The notes under the pieces are model-generated. The model was not told where the DNA came from, ran no database searches, and saw only the letters and a list, made by a program, of their open reading frames with translations. A DNA stretch of 32,251 nt, taken from positions 1 to 32,251 of the forward strand of contig JABDDN010000015.1 in the NCBI GenBank assembly GCA_013287585.1, written 5' to 3'. The stretch comes from Nitrososphaerota archaeon (GTDB taxonomy: Archaea > Thermoproteota > Nitrososphaeria > Nitrososphaerales > Nitrosopumilaceae). The first letter of the stretch is position 1, and each line of letters opens with the position of its first letter. A program made the position numbers and the translations under genes. Of the stretch, positions 22,785 through 31,503 are shown piece by piece.

Positions 22785-22890
22785 GAAATCTTGAATTTTG
22801 TATGCTTTAATAAAGCAATCTCACAATTCATAGAATTTTATGAATTTAATTAATACGAACAAATACAATCATGTATTTGTAAAAAAATAG
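22785..22890. other. Intergenic stretch with three consecutive perfect inverted repeats
   Basis: TGCTTT/AAAGCA (22803-22817), AATTCATA/TATGAATT (22825-22846) and ACAAATAC/GTATTTGT (22859-22880) follow each other within 78 bp. On the minus strand a T7 run (22881-22887) lies between the stop of the 47-aa gene and the first hairpin, a likely terminator. The hairpin nearest the 222-aa gene may be an operator. Confidence 0.5.
22881..22887 (-). terminator. Poly-T terminator of the 47-aa gene
   Basis: On the minus strand seven T residues begin four bases after the stop at 22891 and are followed by an 8-bp perfect hairpin (22859-22880). U-rich tracts are the usual archaeal termination signal. Confidence 0.4.
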
Positions 22891-23034
22891 TTAAAGACTA
22901 GTCGTATCTGGTTTATCAGTAGCCTTTATTGCATCTGGTTTGGTCGGAGATTTGTTTCTTTTACTTTTTATGTAAACTGCAATGACACCAATTGCTGCAA
23001 TAACAATTGCACCAACTATTACTTTTGTCGACAT
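22891..23034 (-). CDS. Small single-pass membrane protein, 47 aa
   Basis: ATG 23034 to TAA 22891. MSTK is followed by a clear membrane helix (VIVGAIVIAAIGVIAVYI, about 5-22), a basic stretch KSKRNK and a Pro/Lys/Asp-rich tail (SPTKPDAIKATDKPD). The helix followed by positive charges suggests an N-out/C-in anchor. Composition and the sharp boundary between helix and tail argue that it is a real gene. The function is unknown; such one-helix mini-proteins often attach to larger membrane complexes. Confidence 0.6.
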   Translation of the reverse strand: MSTKVIVGAIVIAAIGVIAVYIKSKRNKSPTKPDAIKATDKPDTTSL

Positions 23035-23199
23035 GATCAAACGCCAGTTCGCTGTTTAATAAATCTGCTTAAATCTCACTATAATTTACATGTGCTACAT
23101 TACTTGGTTGTGAAAATTTTCATACACAGAAGAATTCTTTCATTTTATTCGTCAATGAAGGAAATATACTAATTAATACCGAATTATGTTTGTTGAATA
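23035..23199. promoter_or_regulatory. Divergent promoter region before hom
   Basis: 165 bp, AT-rich, between the 47-aa membrane gene and homoserine dehydrogenase. The short ATG frame at 23186 stops after seven codons. No palindrome or riboswitch-like element stands out. Confidence 0.4.
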
Positions 23200-24210
23200 T
23201 TGCGTATAATATTATGTGGTTTTGGAGTTGTGGGTCAGAACTTTGCAAAGCTCCTACTTTCGAGATCAGAAGATCTGTATGCACTTCATGGTCTAAAGCC
23301 TAGAATAGTAGGCGTTTTTGACAGCAAAGGATCTGCTGCATCCTCTGCAGGCCTAGATCTTAACAGACTATTAGAAGTCAAGAAAAAATATGGCAATATA
23401 AGAAAATATCACAATAAAGAAAAAAATGCGAATGGACTTGAAATGATCAAGGGAATGGATGCTGAAGTATTGATAGAAACAACTCCAAGTAATTACAAAG
23501 ATGCAGAACCAGGAATGTCACATATCGTAAATGCCATGAAAAATGGTTTACATGTAATTACTGTAAACAAAGGACCGCTTGCTCTTGCATTTCCTTCATT
23601 AATTGAACTTGCAGCATATAATCAAGTCCTGTTAAAATTTAGTGGAACAGTTGGCGGAGGCACACCAATTTTAGATTATGCAAAAAATAGCCTAAGAGGT
23701 GAGAGAATTGTTTCCTTTCAAGGAATTCTAAATGGTACAACAAATTACATACTAACTAACATGGCTAACGGAATGACTTTCAAGACAGCGCTAGCAGATG
23801 CAAAAAAAAGAGGATATGTGGAAGCAGATGAATCATTAGATATCGATGGTTTTGACGCTGCTGCTAAACTTGTCATATTAGCTAATTGGATAATGGACAT
23901 GAAAGTTACCATAAAAGACATCAAACGCATAGGGATTCGAGATGTTTCGACTTCGGACATCAAAAAAGCTGCTACCAACAATTCTGCTGTAAAACTAATT
24001 GCATCATGTAATAAAGAATTACTAGTCTCACCTCAACAAATTTCTCTAGAGGATCCATTATGTGTAAACGGTACTCTAAATGCAATAACGTTTAACTCAG
24101 AACACTCTGGCCAACAAACAATAATTGGTCGCGGTGCTGGAGGAATGGAAACTGCCAGCTCCATACTAAGAGATTTGTTAGATATAAAACAGGAAATGTC
24201 AAGGCGTTGA
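23200..24210 (+). CDS. hom: Homoserine dehydrogenase
   Basis: 336-aa enzyme that reduces aspartate semialdehyde to homoserine in threonine, methionine and isoleucine synthesis. The nucleotide-binding motif GFGVVGQNF starts at residue 7. Other landmarks are LIETTPSNYKDAEPG, VITVNKGPLAL (catalytic-domain entry), FSGTVGGGTPIL, GILNGTTNYILTNM (the homoserine dehydrogenase signature) and KRGYVEADESLDIDGFDAAAKLVILAN with substrate-binding Glu/Asp and the catalytic Lys region. There is no C-terminal ACT domain, so feedback control would need another partner. TTG 23200 is the start because it falls directly before the first beta strand; ATG 23186 is out of frame. Translation is coupled to the next gene by a 4-base TTGA overlap. 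Confidence 0.95.
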   Translation: MRIILCGFGVVGQNFAKLLLSRSEDLYALHGLKPRIVGVFDSKGSAASSAGLDLNRLLEVKKKYGNIRKYHNKEKNANGLEMIKGMDAEVLIETTPSNYKDAEPGMSHIVNAMKNGLHVITVNKGPLALAFPSLIELAAYNQVLLKFSGTVGGGTPILDYAKNSLRGERIVSFQGILNGTTNYILTNMANGMTFKTALADAKKRGYVEADESLDIDGFDAAAKLVILANWIMDMKVTIKDIKRIGIRDVSTSDIKKAATNNSAVKLIASCNKELLVSPQQISLEDPLCVNGTLNAITFNSEHSGQQTIIGRGAGGMETASSILRDLLDIKQEMSRR

Positions 24211-24683
24211 AATCAAACTTATTATCAAAATCTGAAACTGCTGAAACACTGGAAAGTATTGCAACACAGTGGAAGATAGAAGTTCCTAAGACAAAAAATC
24301 TTACCACTCATGAAATTTCAGATAGTGCAAGATTAATCACGGCAGATAATTTTGCTGCAATCAAGATAGATAAAATATTCATTCCATTTCTTTCTGAAAC
24401 CTCAATGCTTGAAAAGTTTCCAAAAGTTGTGGTAGACATGGGAGCTGTAAAATTTGTATGCAATGGGGCGACAGTTATGAGGCCTGGCATAAAAAACTAT
24501 TCAGATTTTGAGAAAGATCAGATCGTCTGCATTGTGGAAGAATCGCGTAACAAGTTTTTGGCAGTAGGAAGGGCGTTAGTATCAAGTAAAGAACTAGAAA
24601 CTATGACAAAAGGCGAGGTAGTGAAAAATTTGCATTACATATCAGATGAGTTTTGGGAAACTGCAAAAGGGATTAAAAAATAA
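24207..24683 (+). CDS. PUA-domain RNA-binding protein
   Basis: 158-aa archaeal protein of the predicted RNA-binding group with a C-terminal PUA domain, related to the MCT-1/Tma20 N-terminal-plus-PUA layout. The N-terminal ~70 residues form a helix/strand domain (LLSKSETAETLESIATQWKI). The PUA domain is recognisable as KVVVDMGAVKFVCNGATVMRPGI, then DQIVCIVEESRNKFLAVGRALVSS. Related eukaryotic proteins bind the small ribosomal subunit in reinitiation and recycling, so a translation role is likely. The start TTG overlaps the hom stop by 4 bases. Its 3' end is immediately followed by the convergent psmB end (24683/24684). Confidence 0.85.
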   Translation: MKSNLLSKSETAETLESIATQWKIEVPKTKNLTTHEISDSARLITADNFAAIKIDKIFIPFLSETSMLEKFPKVVVDMGAVKFVCNGATVMRPGIKNYSDFEKDQIVCIVEESRNKFLAVGRALVSSKELETMTKGEVVKNLHYISDEFWETAKGIKK

Positions 24684-25277
24684 CTAATTTTCAGTGAATT
24701 CTCTAGAACCAGTTTTATCAACTACTAGCACATCGATTCCATCTCCGCTTGCTGCATCTCTCATAATGGCAGAGCGGATAGATTTTACTGCCAGTGTTAC
24801 TGCGTCTTTTTCCTTCATACCTTGTTTGAATTCCTGATCAAGAACTCCAAGTGCCATTTCTGCACCGGTTCCTACTGCAGCATAATCGTCTGGTAATACA
24901 GAACCTAATGGGTCCAGAGTGTAAATTGCTGGTACGCCATCAACTCCACCTACAATAACTTGTGTAAGTAAAGGATAGTATCTTCGCTCATACATTAATG
25001 ACGACATCATTTTTGCAACAGAGTTTGGAGGAATCTCTCGTTTTAATTCCATTTTTCTAATCTTTGTAAGAGCACGCATCTGCATTGCTAAAACCTGCAT
25101 ATCAGCTACCAAGCCTGCACAGCAAGCTCCAACATATTCAGTTATTCTAAATGTCTTTTTTGTGTTCTTGCTAACAAGAAAATTACCATAAGCAACTCTT
25201 CTTTCACTTGCCAAGACTACGCCACCATCATAAGTTATTCCGACAGCTGTGGCACCCGGCATATACACATAAGCCAT
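24684..25277 (-). CDS. psmB: Proteasome beta-type subunit lacking the N-terminal catalytic Thr
   Basis: 197-aa beta subunit of the 20S proteasome. The fold is clear from LASERRVAYGNFLVSKNTKKTFRI, CAGLVADMQVL, YPLLTQVIVGGVD and ASGDGIDVLVV. In active archaeal beta subunits a propeptide is cleaved before T-T-T-V-G. Here the matching segment is PG-A-T-A-V-G-I (residues 7-14), so the position of Thr1 is Ala9 and a Thr occurs only at position 2. The Asp17-equivalent reads Glu (ASERRV) while the Lys33 region (TKK) is kept. Without Thr1 it should be inactive and pair with an active beta subunit elsewhere in the genome. I used ATG 25277; an upstream TTG at 25301 would add MSSFCTEF. Confidence 0.9.
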   Translation of the reverse strand: MAYVYMPGATAVGITYDGGVVLASERRVAYGNFLVSKNTKKTFRITEYVGACCAGLVADMQVLAMQMRALTKIRKMELKREIPPNSVAKMMSSLMYERRYYPLLTQVIVGGVDGVPAIYTLDPLGSVLPDDYAAVGTGAEMALGVLDQEFKQGMKEKDAVTLAVKSIRSAIMRDAASGDGIDVLVVDKTGSREFTEN

Positions 25278-25401
25278 AAATTCTGTGCAAAACGAGGACA
25301 ATAAAGCCCTTTCTCTAAATGAAAGGCACTAATATGATCGATGATGCACAAAAATGAATCATATCTAAAGTTAGGAACTCTAGAAATCAGCACGTATAGA
25401 T

Positions 25402-26757
25402 TTAATCGAATTTACTCATTATTCGACAAATACATTTTGTTGTTTTGTTTAACAGATCTATTCTTGCAAATTCGTTAGGAGAATGAATTCTAGAAAAAAT
25501 GTATGTGCTTCCAATTGAGATACATGGAGCAGAAAGAACTTTTGCAAAAGAGTACATTGGTCCAGTGCCAGCAGAAGACACACTTACTATGGATTTTCCA
25601 AATGATTCGTTTGCAGCTTCTTTTACTTTAGATACAAATGGATCTAGAATCTTGGTTTTAGATGCAGCTTCACCATGGATCATGTTTACTTTGATGTCTC
25701 CAAACCCATTTGATTTAAGATGTTGTTTTAGTCTTGCAAGTTGTTTTAATGGATCCATTTTTGGTACAAGTCTAAAGTCAATTTTTACTAGTGCTTGTGC
25801 AGGAAGAACAGTCTTTGCACCAGGACCAGTATAGCCAGAAACAAAGCCTGCAATGTTACACGTTGGTTCTCCTACCAGTGCTTTCCTTGCTGCAATTCCT
25901 GTCTTGTTTGCAACAAATCGTTTAATTCCATATTCTTTTTTGAATTCTTTTTCATCAAACGGTTCAGTTTGAATTAGTCTAAGCTCTTCTTTTGTAAAGC
26001 CATCCACTTCCTTATACCAGTCTTTGATGAGTATTTTCCCATTAACATCACGAAGTGTTTTTAATGCCTCCAAAAGTCTCCATGCTGGATTTTCAATTAG
26101 AACAGCTAGACTAGAATGGGCATCACGTATTGATTCTGTTACTGAAAGTTCAACATAAAGCAAGCCTTTCATTCCAAGACTGATTATCGGTCTATCTTTT
26201 GCATCAACATATCCAAATTCCCAAATTACTCCATCACATGAAAATTTTTTCTTGTATTTTTTTAGATATCTTTCAACATGCATACTTCCAATTTCTTCTT
26301 CTCCTTCAACTAGGAATTTCACATTGCATGGAATATCGCCTTCTGTTTTTAGATAAGATTCAACAGCTTTTATTCGAGTTATTAATTCGCCCTTGTCATC
26401 AGCAGAACCGCGTCCAAAGATTTTGTTACCTATAATTTTCCCACTAAATGGTTTGTCTTTCCAAAGATCAAATGGTTCTGCAGGCTGTACATCATAATGA
26501 TTGTAAAATAGCAAAGTTTTCTTTGGGTTTTGTTTAGATTTTACTTCACCATATACTACCGGAGGAACTCCTTTTCTAAGATAAAGTAATTCTGAACGAA
26601 TTCCTGAATTTCTCATTATTTTTGCCACAAGTCTTGCACATTCTTCAAGACCTTCATTTTTTGCAGAAACACTAGGTTGTCTGATCAAAGTTTGAAGATC
26701 AGAAATGAGTCCTTTCATGTTGTTGTCTACGTATCGAAGTACTTGCATCAGAATCAC
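25402..26757 (-). CDS. M20-family metallopeptidase (ArgE/DapE/CNDP-like)
   Basis: 451-aa zinc peptidase/deacylase. Metal and catalytic residues are in YNHYDVQP (His87, Asp89), GRGSADDKGE (bridging Asp), EGEEEIGS (catalytic Glu and metal Glu), and late SIGSTYIFSRIHSPNEF (final His ligand). The middle ~190 residues (about 180-370) are the lid/dimerisation domain. Size and motifs fit the dipeptidase group acting on di- or tripeptides more than ArgE or DapE, but the substrate cannot be read from sequence. GTG 26757 makes a 4-base overlap (GTGA) with the stop of nnrD; ATG 26748 is an equally good start and gives MQVLRYVDNN. The two genes are co-translated. Confidence 0.9.
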   Translation of the reverse strand: MILMQVLRYVDNNMKGLISDLQTLIRQPSVSAKNEGLEECARLVAKIMRNSGIRSELLYLRKGVPPVVYGEVKSKQNPKKTLLFYNHYDVQPAEPFDLWKDKPFSGKIIGNKIFGRGSADDKGELITRIKAVESYLKTEGDIPCNVKFLVEGEEEIGSMHVERYLKKYKKKFSCDGVIWEFGYVDAKDRPIISLGMKGLLYVELSVTESIRDAHSSLAVLIENPAWRLLEALKTLRDVNGKILIKDWYKEVDGFTKEELRLIQTEPFDEKEFKKEYGIKRFVANKTGIAARKALVGEPTCNIAGFVSGYTGPGAKTVLPAQALVKIDFRLVPKMDPLKQLARLKQHLKSNGFGDIKVNMIHGEAASKTKILDPFVSKVKEAANESFGKSIVSVSSAGTGPMYSFAKVLSAPCISIGSTYIFSRIHSPNEFARIDLLNKTTKCICRIMSKFD

Positions 26758-27623
26758 TTTATCCTATCAAATGGTTTCATCGCATCAGAAATAAATTCTA
26801 AGAGATCAGTTGCAACAATGTGTAATCCGTGTTTTTTTTGGGCAAGCATCCCTGCCTTTCCATTTATAAAAACGGCTGCCGCTGCAGCCTCTACAGGATT
26901 ACGATTTTTTGACAACATTCCTGCTACCATACCTGAAAGTACATCTCCTGTTCCACCAACAGTCATTGCAGGCGTATTTTTCACATTCAGATATGTCTTT
27001 TGCCCATCACTGACAATGTCAGTTGGTCCTTTCAGCAATATTGTAAGAGAGTTTTCTTTTGCATATTTTTCTACAATTGAAATCCGTTCCTTTTTAGAAT
27101 CAGATGGTAGTTCTCCAAACAATCTTTTGAATTCGCCTGCGTGTGGAGTGACTACAACTTTTTTATTTTTAATTAGAGGTAGAATATCTGATACCAATGC
27201 ACTCGCATCAAGAGAAAGCCTCACGTCTTTATTCAAAAGTGATGTTACAAGCAACTTTAATGCTTCAACATCTTGTATTGCCAACCCCATCCCTATTGTT
27301 GCTGAATCTAGTTCTTTTGGTATAATACCAAGAAGTTTGTGTACCGCGCCTCTTGTAAGCTTGGCATCAACCAAGGGCAACACAATAAGATTTGGCGAGA
27401 TTGCCCTTGTTGCTTGCACATTTATTTTTGGTACACAAGTATACACCAAATCAGTTCCACATCGTAATGCGGCGAGAGATGAAAGTATTGGTGCACCGTG
27501 ATAAAAGTAACTACCGCCAAGAACCAGAACCGTACCGTTATCACCCTTTCGCGATGCAAATTTTCTTGAAGGAATAAAACTTTTCACTACAGTAGCTTGT
27601 AAAATCTTGCTTGTCAATACCAA
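26754..27623 (-). CDS. nnrD: ADP-dependent NAD(P)H-hydrate dehydratase
   Basis: 289-aa ribokinase-fold enzyme that repairs damaged NADH/NADPH hydrates using ADP. Motifs: GTVLVLGGSYFYHGAPILSS at the N-terminus, VVTPHAGEFKRLFG, LLKGPTDIVSDG and the terminal TPAMTVGGTGDVLSGMVAGML, which carries the catalytic GTGD Asp. Bacterial homologues are often fused to an epimerase domain (NnrE); here only the dehydratase part is present. The start is a TTG at 27623 (TTG 27617 is possible); there is no ATG before the conserved core. It overlaps the M20 peptidase start by 4 bases. Confidence 0.93.
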   Translation of the reverse strand: MVLTSKILQATVVKSFIPSRKFASRKGDNGTVLVLGGSYFYHGAPILSSLAALRCGTDLVYTCVPKINVQATRAISPNLIVLPLVDAKLTRGAVHKLLGIIPKELDSATIGMGLAIQDVEALKLLVTSLLNKDVRLSLDASALVSDILPLIKNKKVVVTPHAGEFKRLFGELPSDSKKERISIVEKYAKENSLTILLKGPTDIVSDGQKTYLNVKNTPAMTVGGTGDVLSGMVAGMLSKNRNPVEAAAAAVFINGKAGMLAQKKHGLHIVATDLLEFISDAMKPFDRIK

Positions 27624-27691
27624 TAATCTTCGTTTTGGGTGAATAAACTTTCCTTGTTAGAAACCATTACTATTTCCTTTGAGGTGTTGAT

Positions 27692-28528
27692 CTATTCTGT
27701 AGATTCTACTACTTCAATCTCTTCTTTTGGCAATCTATTCTTAAATGCCCTTGGACTTGAGACTTTTCTTGCAAAGGCAACGTAGGTGGTATGACCAATA
27801 CTACGAAACGAATGTCTTGTTTTTCCCTCGCGTGCCTCAATAGTTCTGACAATTTGTTCTGTACATTCAATATCATAAAAGTCATTTTCGTTAAGCGCAG
27901 TTGCAAGTTTTTCAAGCTGATTCATTGTAGGGCATATTGCAACAAACGCGCCACTTCCTTTTAGCATCTTTCTTGCTTGAGGTACTACCGTCCAAGGATC
28001 ACCAAGATCAACTACTACAATATCTACATCAGTAATTGGAACTTTCTTGACAGATTTTATGTCAAGCTTTTCCATTGTCACATATTTTGCAACTCCTGCT
28101 TTTTCTATATTTTTTCTAGCAATATCCATAAAATTTGGATCAACGTCAAATGTGTATACATGCCCACGCGGGTTTACAATGCTTGCAAGAAATGTAGTAA
28201 GAGAACCACTTCCAGTTCCAATTTCTACAACTTTTTGTCCACTCTGAAGTCCAGTTCTTGCAGCAATATACCCAAGATCTTTTGGGTACACTATCTGTGT
28301 ACTACGCTGACTTTTCATGATATAGTCATGAATTGTGGGCTCTAGCAGATAGATGTATTTGCCTTTGTTTGTTTTAATTGTAGAACCATATTCTTTTCCT
28401 ACAACATCTTTGTGATTAATTACACCAACATGTGTGTGAAATTGTTGTTTTTTTGATACCTTCATCAGCCATTTTTTTGAATCATTATAAAAAAACAGGA
28501 CGTAAGAATTTTGTTTTATTTTCTTCAC
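27692..28528 (-). CDS. trmI: tRNA (adenine-N1)-methyltransferase TrmI
   Basis: 278-aa class I methyltransferase that forms m1A in the T-loop of tRNA (positions 57/58 in archaea) using SAM. The N-terminal ~85 residues form the TrmI beta-barrel domain, ending in SQRSTQIVYPKDLGYIAARTGL, a TrmI hallmark. SAM motif I is VVEIGTGSGSLTTFLA, the acidic post-I residue is in TFDVDPNFMD, and the catalytic region is VVVDLGDPW. The C-terminus includes TRHSFRSIGHTTYVAFARK, a typical ending. The start is GTG 28528 before KKIKQNSYV. It is a separate transcription unit between nnrD and argS, on the same strand as both. Confidence 0.94.
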   Translation of the reverse strand: MKKIKQNSYVLFFYNDSKKWLMKVSKKQQFHTHVGVINHKDVVGKEYGSTIKTNKGKYIYLLEPTIHDYIMKSQRSTQIVYPKDLGYIAARTGLQSGQKVVEIGTGSGSLTTFLASIVNPRGHVYTFDVDPNFMDIARKNIEKAGVAKYVTMEKLDIKSVKKVPITDVDIVVVDLGDPWTVVPQARKMLKGSGAFVAICPTMNQLEKLATALNENDFYDIECTEQIVRTIEAREGKTRHSFRSIGHTTYVAFARKVSSPRAFKNRLPKEEIEVVESTE

Positions 28529-28567
28529 AGAAATAAAGCCAATATCATACGGATAAGAATTTACCTG

Positions 28568-30448
28568 TTACATCCTTGATGGTGAACTAATTCCAAGCAA
28601 ATCAAGTGCCTTGACAAGTGTTTCTTTAAAACAATACACGATGCAAAGTCGTGCATTTATCAGAGACTTGTCCTCAGCAGTCAGGACCTTTACATGTTCG
28701 TAAAAGGCGTTAAATGTAACTGCAAGTTCATAGCAATACCTCGCAATTATTTTTGGAGACATGTTTTTTGCGGCATCCTCTATCTGGATATCAAACTTTC
28801 CAATCACTTTAACCAGATTCAATTCATATTCTGTAGTAAGACCATCAAATGATACATCAAAGTTTGGTTCTGTCTCTGCTTTTTCTAAAATCCTTGAGGC
28901 CCGCGCATATGAATATTGTATGTATGGACCAGTATCACCTTCTAGGCTAAGCGATTCAGTCAAATCAAATGTAATTATTTTATCAAGATCTTGTTTAATC
29001 ATTGCATACCGTAGTGCCCCCACAGCAACTTGCTCTGATATCTTTACAAGTGAAAGCTCGTCAAGATCTGGATTTCTCTTTTTTGCCTCTTCATAAGTTT
29101 TTTTGCCGAGAATATCTAAAACATCATCTGCGTTGACGTAGATTCCTTTTCGTCCTGACATTTGTGCTTCCTTACCAGATGTATCCACACCAAGCGTCTT
29201 TGCAGTATCTGCACTTAGAGTCACAGATTCATATCCTAAATGAAAGTATGCACCTTCCTGAGATTTGAAATCAGACATTATTTTTGTAATTATTTTTTGT
29301 AAACGAGATTGTCGTGAATCAATTACAGTTATCACTTTTTCACCGACAAAGTCTAGCTTGTTTCCAGTCTTTTCAAGAGTTGTCTCCCAAAGTACTCGTC
29401 CGTTTGCTTGCTCTGCATGTTTTTTATAATAAAATGGATCATCAAGCATTCCAAGTTTCCACGCTGCATATGGAATGTCTTTTGCAATGTATGTCGCGAT
29501 TCCATTACTTCTCACAAGAACCTTGTCTTCCTCATCTGCTGACTTTATGACCCAACATCCTTCATTCTTGCCTTCCTTCTCAAGTTCAATAATTCCCATT
29601 GATTTCATCTTTTCAAATACTATTTTCCAGAGATTGGACCTAACAATCTGTGATTCAAAATTCAGGCAATCATATGTCACTCCAAGACGCCAGCAAGTCT
29701 TTAGTTGTTCATCAAGGACTTTTCTTGTAATGTCATTAGCAAACTTTGCAGTCTCAGATGTGCCTTCTTCTAATTCCTTGAGCACCAGAGTTCTTTTTTC
29801 TACCAGATTTGAATCAGTTTCATATTTTTCTGTCATATTTACATAAACAACATCTCCACAATAATGATCAAATTTTTGACCCTTGGGTTGCTCTACAGAA
29901 TATCCGCCATATTTGAAACCTACAATTATATCTGCTACTTGCAATCCTGAATCATCAACATAGTTTAGCACCCTTACATCGTATTGTGATTTGTGTAATA
30001 TTTTTGAAACTGTGTCACCTATGATTATGTTTCTCACATGACCAATGTGTAGTGCCTTATTTGGATTCACGCTAGTGTGTTCTACTACAATTTTCAAATT
30101 TTTTCCAACATTAATGTCGCCATATTTTTTTTGCATAGCAGATGTTATTGTAGAATTATTTAATTCAGCAAAATTTGCAACAAAATTCACATATCCTGAT
30201 GAATGTGCATTGATATCCTTTACGAATTTGCCTTTGTTTTTTTGATATTGTTTTGAAATAATATCTGCAATTTCAAATGGTCTTTTCTTGAGACTTTTGG
30301 CAAGTAAGAACGCGATATTACAGCTCACATCACCAAATTCTGGTCTTGCAGCCTCAGATACTTCAAACTCTACTTCAGGATAACTTAGTTCATTAGAAAT
30401 TTGTCCGAGTCTTAATCGTATTTCATCAAAAAGCAGTCGAAGTGTCAT
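28568..30448 (-). CDS. argS: Arginyl-tRNA synthetase
   Basis: 626-aa class I synthetase charging tRNA-Arg. The N-terminal additional domain (about 1-110) recognises the tRNA elbow. The class I HIGH motif is literal (KALHIGHVRN, about 132-140), preceded by VEHTSVNPN. The KMSKS counterpart reads AQMSGRKGIYV, as usual in archaeal ArgRS. The anticodon-binding DALR domain is seen from GPYIQYSYARASRILEKA to the C-terminal PSRM. No deviations were noted. The gene is separated from the upstream HAD phosphatase gene by 3 bp and is surely co-transcribed with it. Confidence 0.97.
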   Translation of the reverse strand: MTLRLLFDEIRLRLGQISNELSYPEVEFEVSEAARPEFGDVSCNIAFLLAKSLKKRPFEIADIISKQYQKNKGKFVKDINAHSSGYVNFVANFAELNNSTITSAMQKKYGDINVGKNLKIVVEHTSVNPNKALHIGHVRNIIIGDTVSKILHKSQYDVRVLNYVDDSGLQVADIIVGFKYGGYSVEQPKGQKFDHYCGDVVYVNMTEKYETDSNLVEKRTLVLKELEEGTSETAKFANDITRKVLDEQLKTCWRLGVTYDCLNFESQIVRSNLWKIVFEKMKSMGIIELEKEGKNEGCWVIKSADEEDKVLVRSNGIATYIAKDIPYAAWKLGMLDDPFYYKKHAEQANGRVLWETTLEKTGNKLDFVGEKVITVIDSRQSRLQKIITKIMSDFKSQEGAYFHLGYESVTLSADTAKTLGVDTSGKEAQMSGRKGIYVNADDVLDILGKKTYEEAKKRNPDLDELSLVKISEQVAVGALRYAMIKQDLDKIITFDLTESLSLEGDTGPYIQYSYARASRILEKAETEPNFDVSFDGLTTEYELNLVKVIGKFDIQIEDAAKNMSPKIIARYCYELAVTFNAFYEHVKVLTAEDKSLINARLCIVYCFKETLVKALDLLGISSPSRM

Positions 30449-30451
30449 ATC

Positions 30452-31171
30452 TTACTCCCGTGATAGTTTAAGCTCAACATACTCCAATGCCTCAATAACT
30501 CCATCACCTGCATTTCCTGTTACAGTCATGGATGCCTGTGATTTTACATCTTCTGATGCATTACCTATTGCGATACTCAATCCTGTTGCCTTGAATAACG
30601 GAATATCCGTTTCACTATCACCTATTGATACGACATCATCTTTTGTGGCGGAAAACATGTTCATTACTTCTTCTAGTCCCCTAGCTTTGTTTATGCCCTT
30701 TGAATTAATATGAAATGCATACTGGCTATCAGAAAGATCTACTGGTAAATTATTTTCGGCAACAATTTTTTTTGCTAAATCGATATCAAAATTTCGTTCA
30801 AGAACAACTTCGGTCAGCCTTGGAAATACATTTTTTATTTCTATTTGAGGAATTTTTGTCTTTAAAAATTCAAATGCTTTTATGCAATCCTCTTTTTTTC
30901 CCAATAGCTTATGTTCAGATGGACCATACATTACTGCTCCACCATTTTCACCTACTGCAACCCTAGTTGTACCCCCAAATACTGATAACACGTATGCTTC
31001 AACAGATGATCTACCAGTGACGAAAATTACCTTGTGTCCTAGTTTTTCCATGTATCGCAGTGCTGCAAGTGCATCAAGATCAACTCTACCGCCCTTTGTA
31101 TCGGTAATGGTTCCATCAATATCTATGGCAAAGATTTTTGGACGCACCAAGTCAGATATAATATTGGGCAT
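30452..31171 (-). CDS. Phosphoglycolate-phosphatase-like HAD hydrolase
   Basis: 239-aa HAD-superfamily phosphatase of the archaeal phosphoglycolate phosphatase group (type IIB cap). Motif I FAIDIDGTITDT carries the nucleophile Asp17 and Asp19, motif II is VTGRSS, and motif IV is SIGDSETDIPLF with metal-binding Asp residues, followed by IAIGNASEDV and AGDGVIEALEYV. The central cap (about 85-160) fits the type seen in Thermoplasma TA0175. The usual reaction is removal of phosphate from 2-phosphoglycolate, but related proteins act on sugar phosphates. It lies 3 bp upstream of argS. Confidence 0.88.
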   Translation of the reverse strand: MPNIISDLVRPKIFAIDIDGTITDTKGGRVDLDALAALRYMEKLGHKVIFVTGRSSVEAYVLSVFGGTTRVAVGENGGAVMYGPSEHKLLGKKEDCIKAFEFLKTKIPQIEIKNVFPRLTEVVLERNFDIDLAKKIVAENNLPVDLSDSQYAFHINSKGINKARGLEEVMNMFSATKDDVVSIGDSETDIPLFKATGLSIAIGNASEDVKSQASMTVTGNAGDGVIEALEYVELKLSRE

Positions 31172-31212
31172 AATAACTCCTATCTAAAATACTATTTTGT
31201 AATAAACACAAC

Positions 31213-31446
31213 ATGCCGCGAAAAGGCAAACTTGCTGAAATTCTCAGCAAAGCGAAGTATGCAGATAATCCTAATTCATACATGGTAGGATATCTGGACT
31301 ATGACACCGTAAAAGAAGTCACGTTACCAGAATTCATAAAATTATCAGATAATTTTGAAACCATACCAATAACAAGAATATATCATGTCAGAAAAGAAAA
31401 TGATCTGTTGTATTCTAAGGTAGTCAATAAAAAAGATTACGAGTGA
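31213..31446 (+). CDS. DUF504 (MJ1316-type) small protein
   Basis: 77-aa single-domain protein of DUF504, a family proposed to recognise RNA cyclic-phosphate ends. The pattern K-LAEILSKAKYADNPNSYMVGYLDYDTVKEVTLPEFIKL, then ETIPITRIYHVRKENDLLYSKV, matches the usual order: an N-terminal helix, the Y-x-(V/I)-GYLD strand, and the late IP-x-x-RI strand. Length is normal. The ATG at 31213 starts about 40 bp after the divergent HAD gene start, so the two share a compact promoter region. The biochemical role is inferred from family proposals only. Confidence 0.75.
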   Translation: MPRKGKLAEILSKAKYADNPNSYMVGYLDYDTVKEVTLPEFIKLSDNFETIPITRIYHVRKENDLLYSKVVNKKDYE

Positions 31447-31503
31447 TTACTTGTTTTTTATAATTTAAAGAGCTCTAAATATGCGTAAAAAAATACCCAA
31501 GCA

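Noticed and set aside
25302-25401. Possible C/D-box small RNA (repeated ATGAT words) upstream of psmB
   Set aside because: No matching D box (CTGA) or C'/D' pair at suitable spacing.
26677-27501. Long plus-strand open frame (274 codons) opposite nnrD
   Set aside because: It lies antisense to nnrD, whose catalytic motifs are intact. The plus-strand translation shows no domain and has the Ser/Phe/Thr-rich look of a mirror frame.
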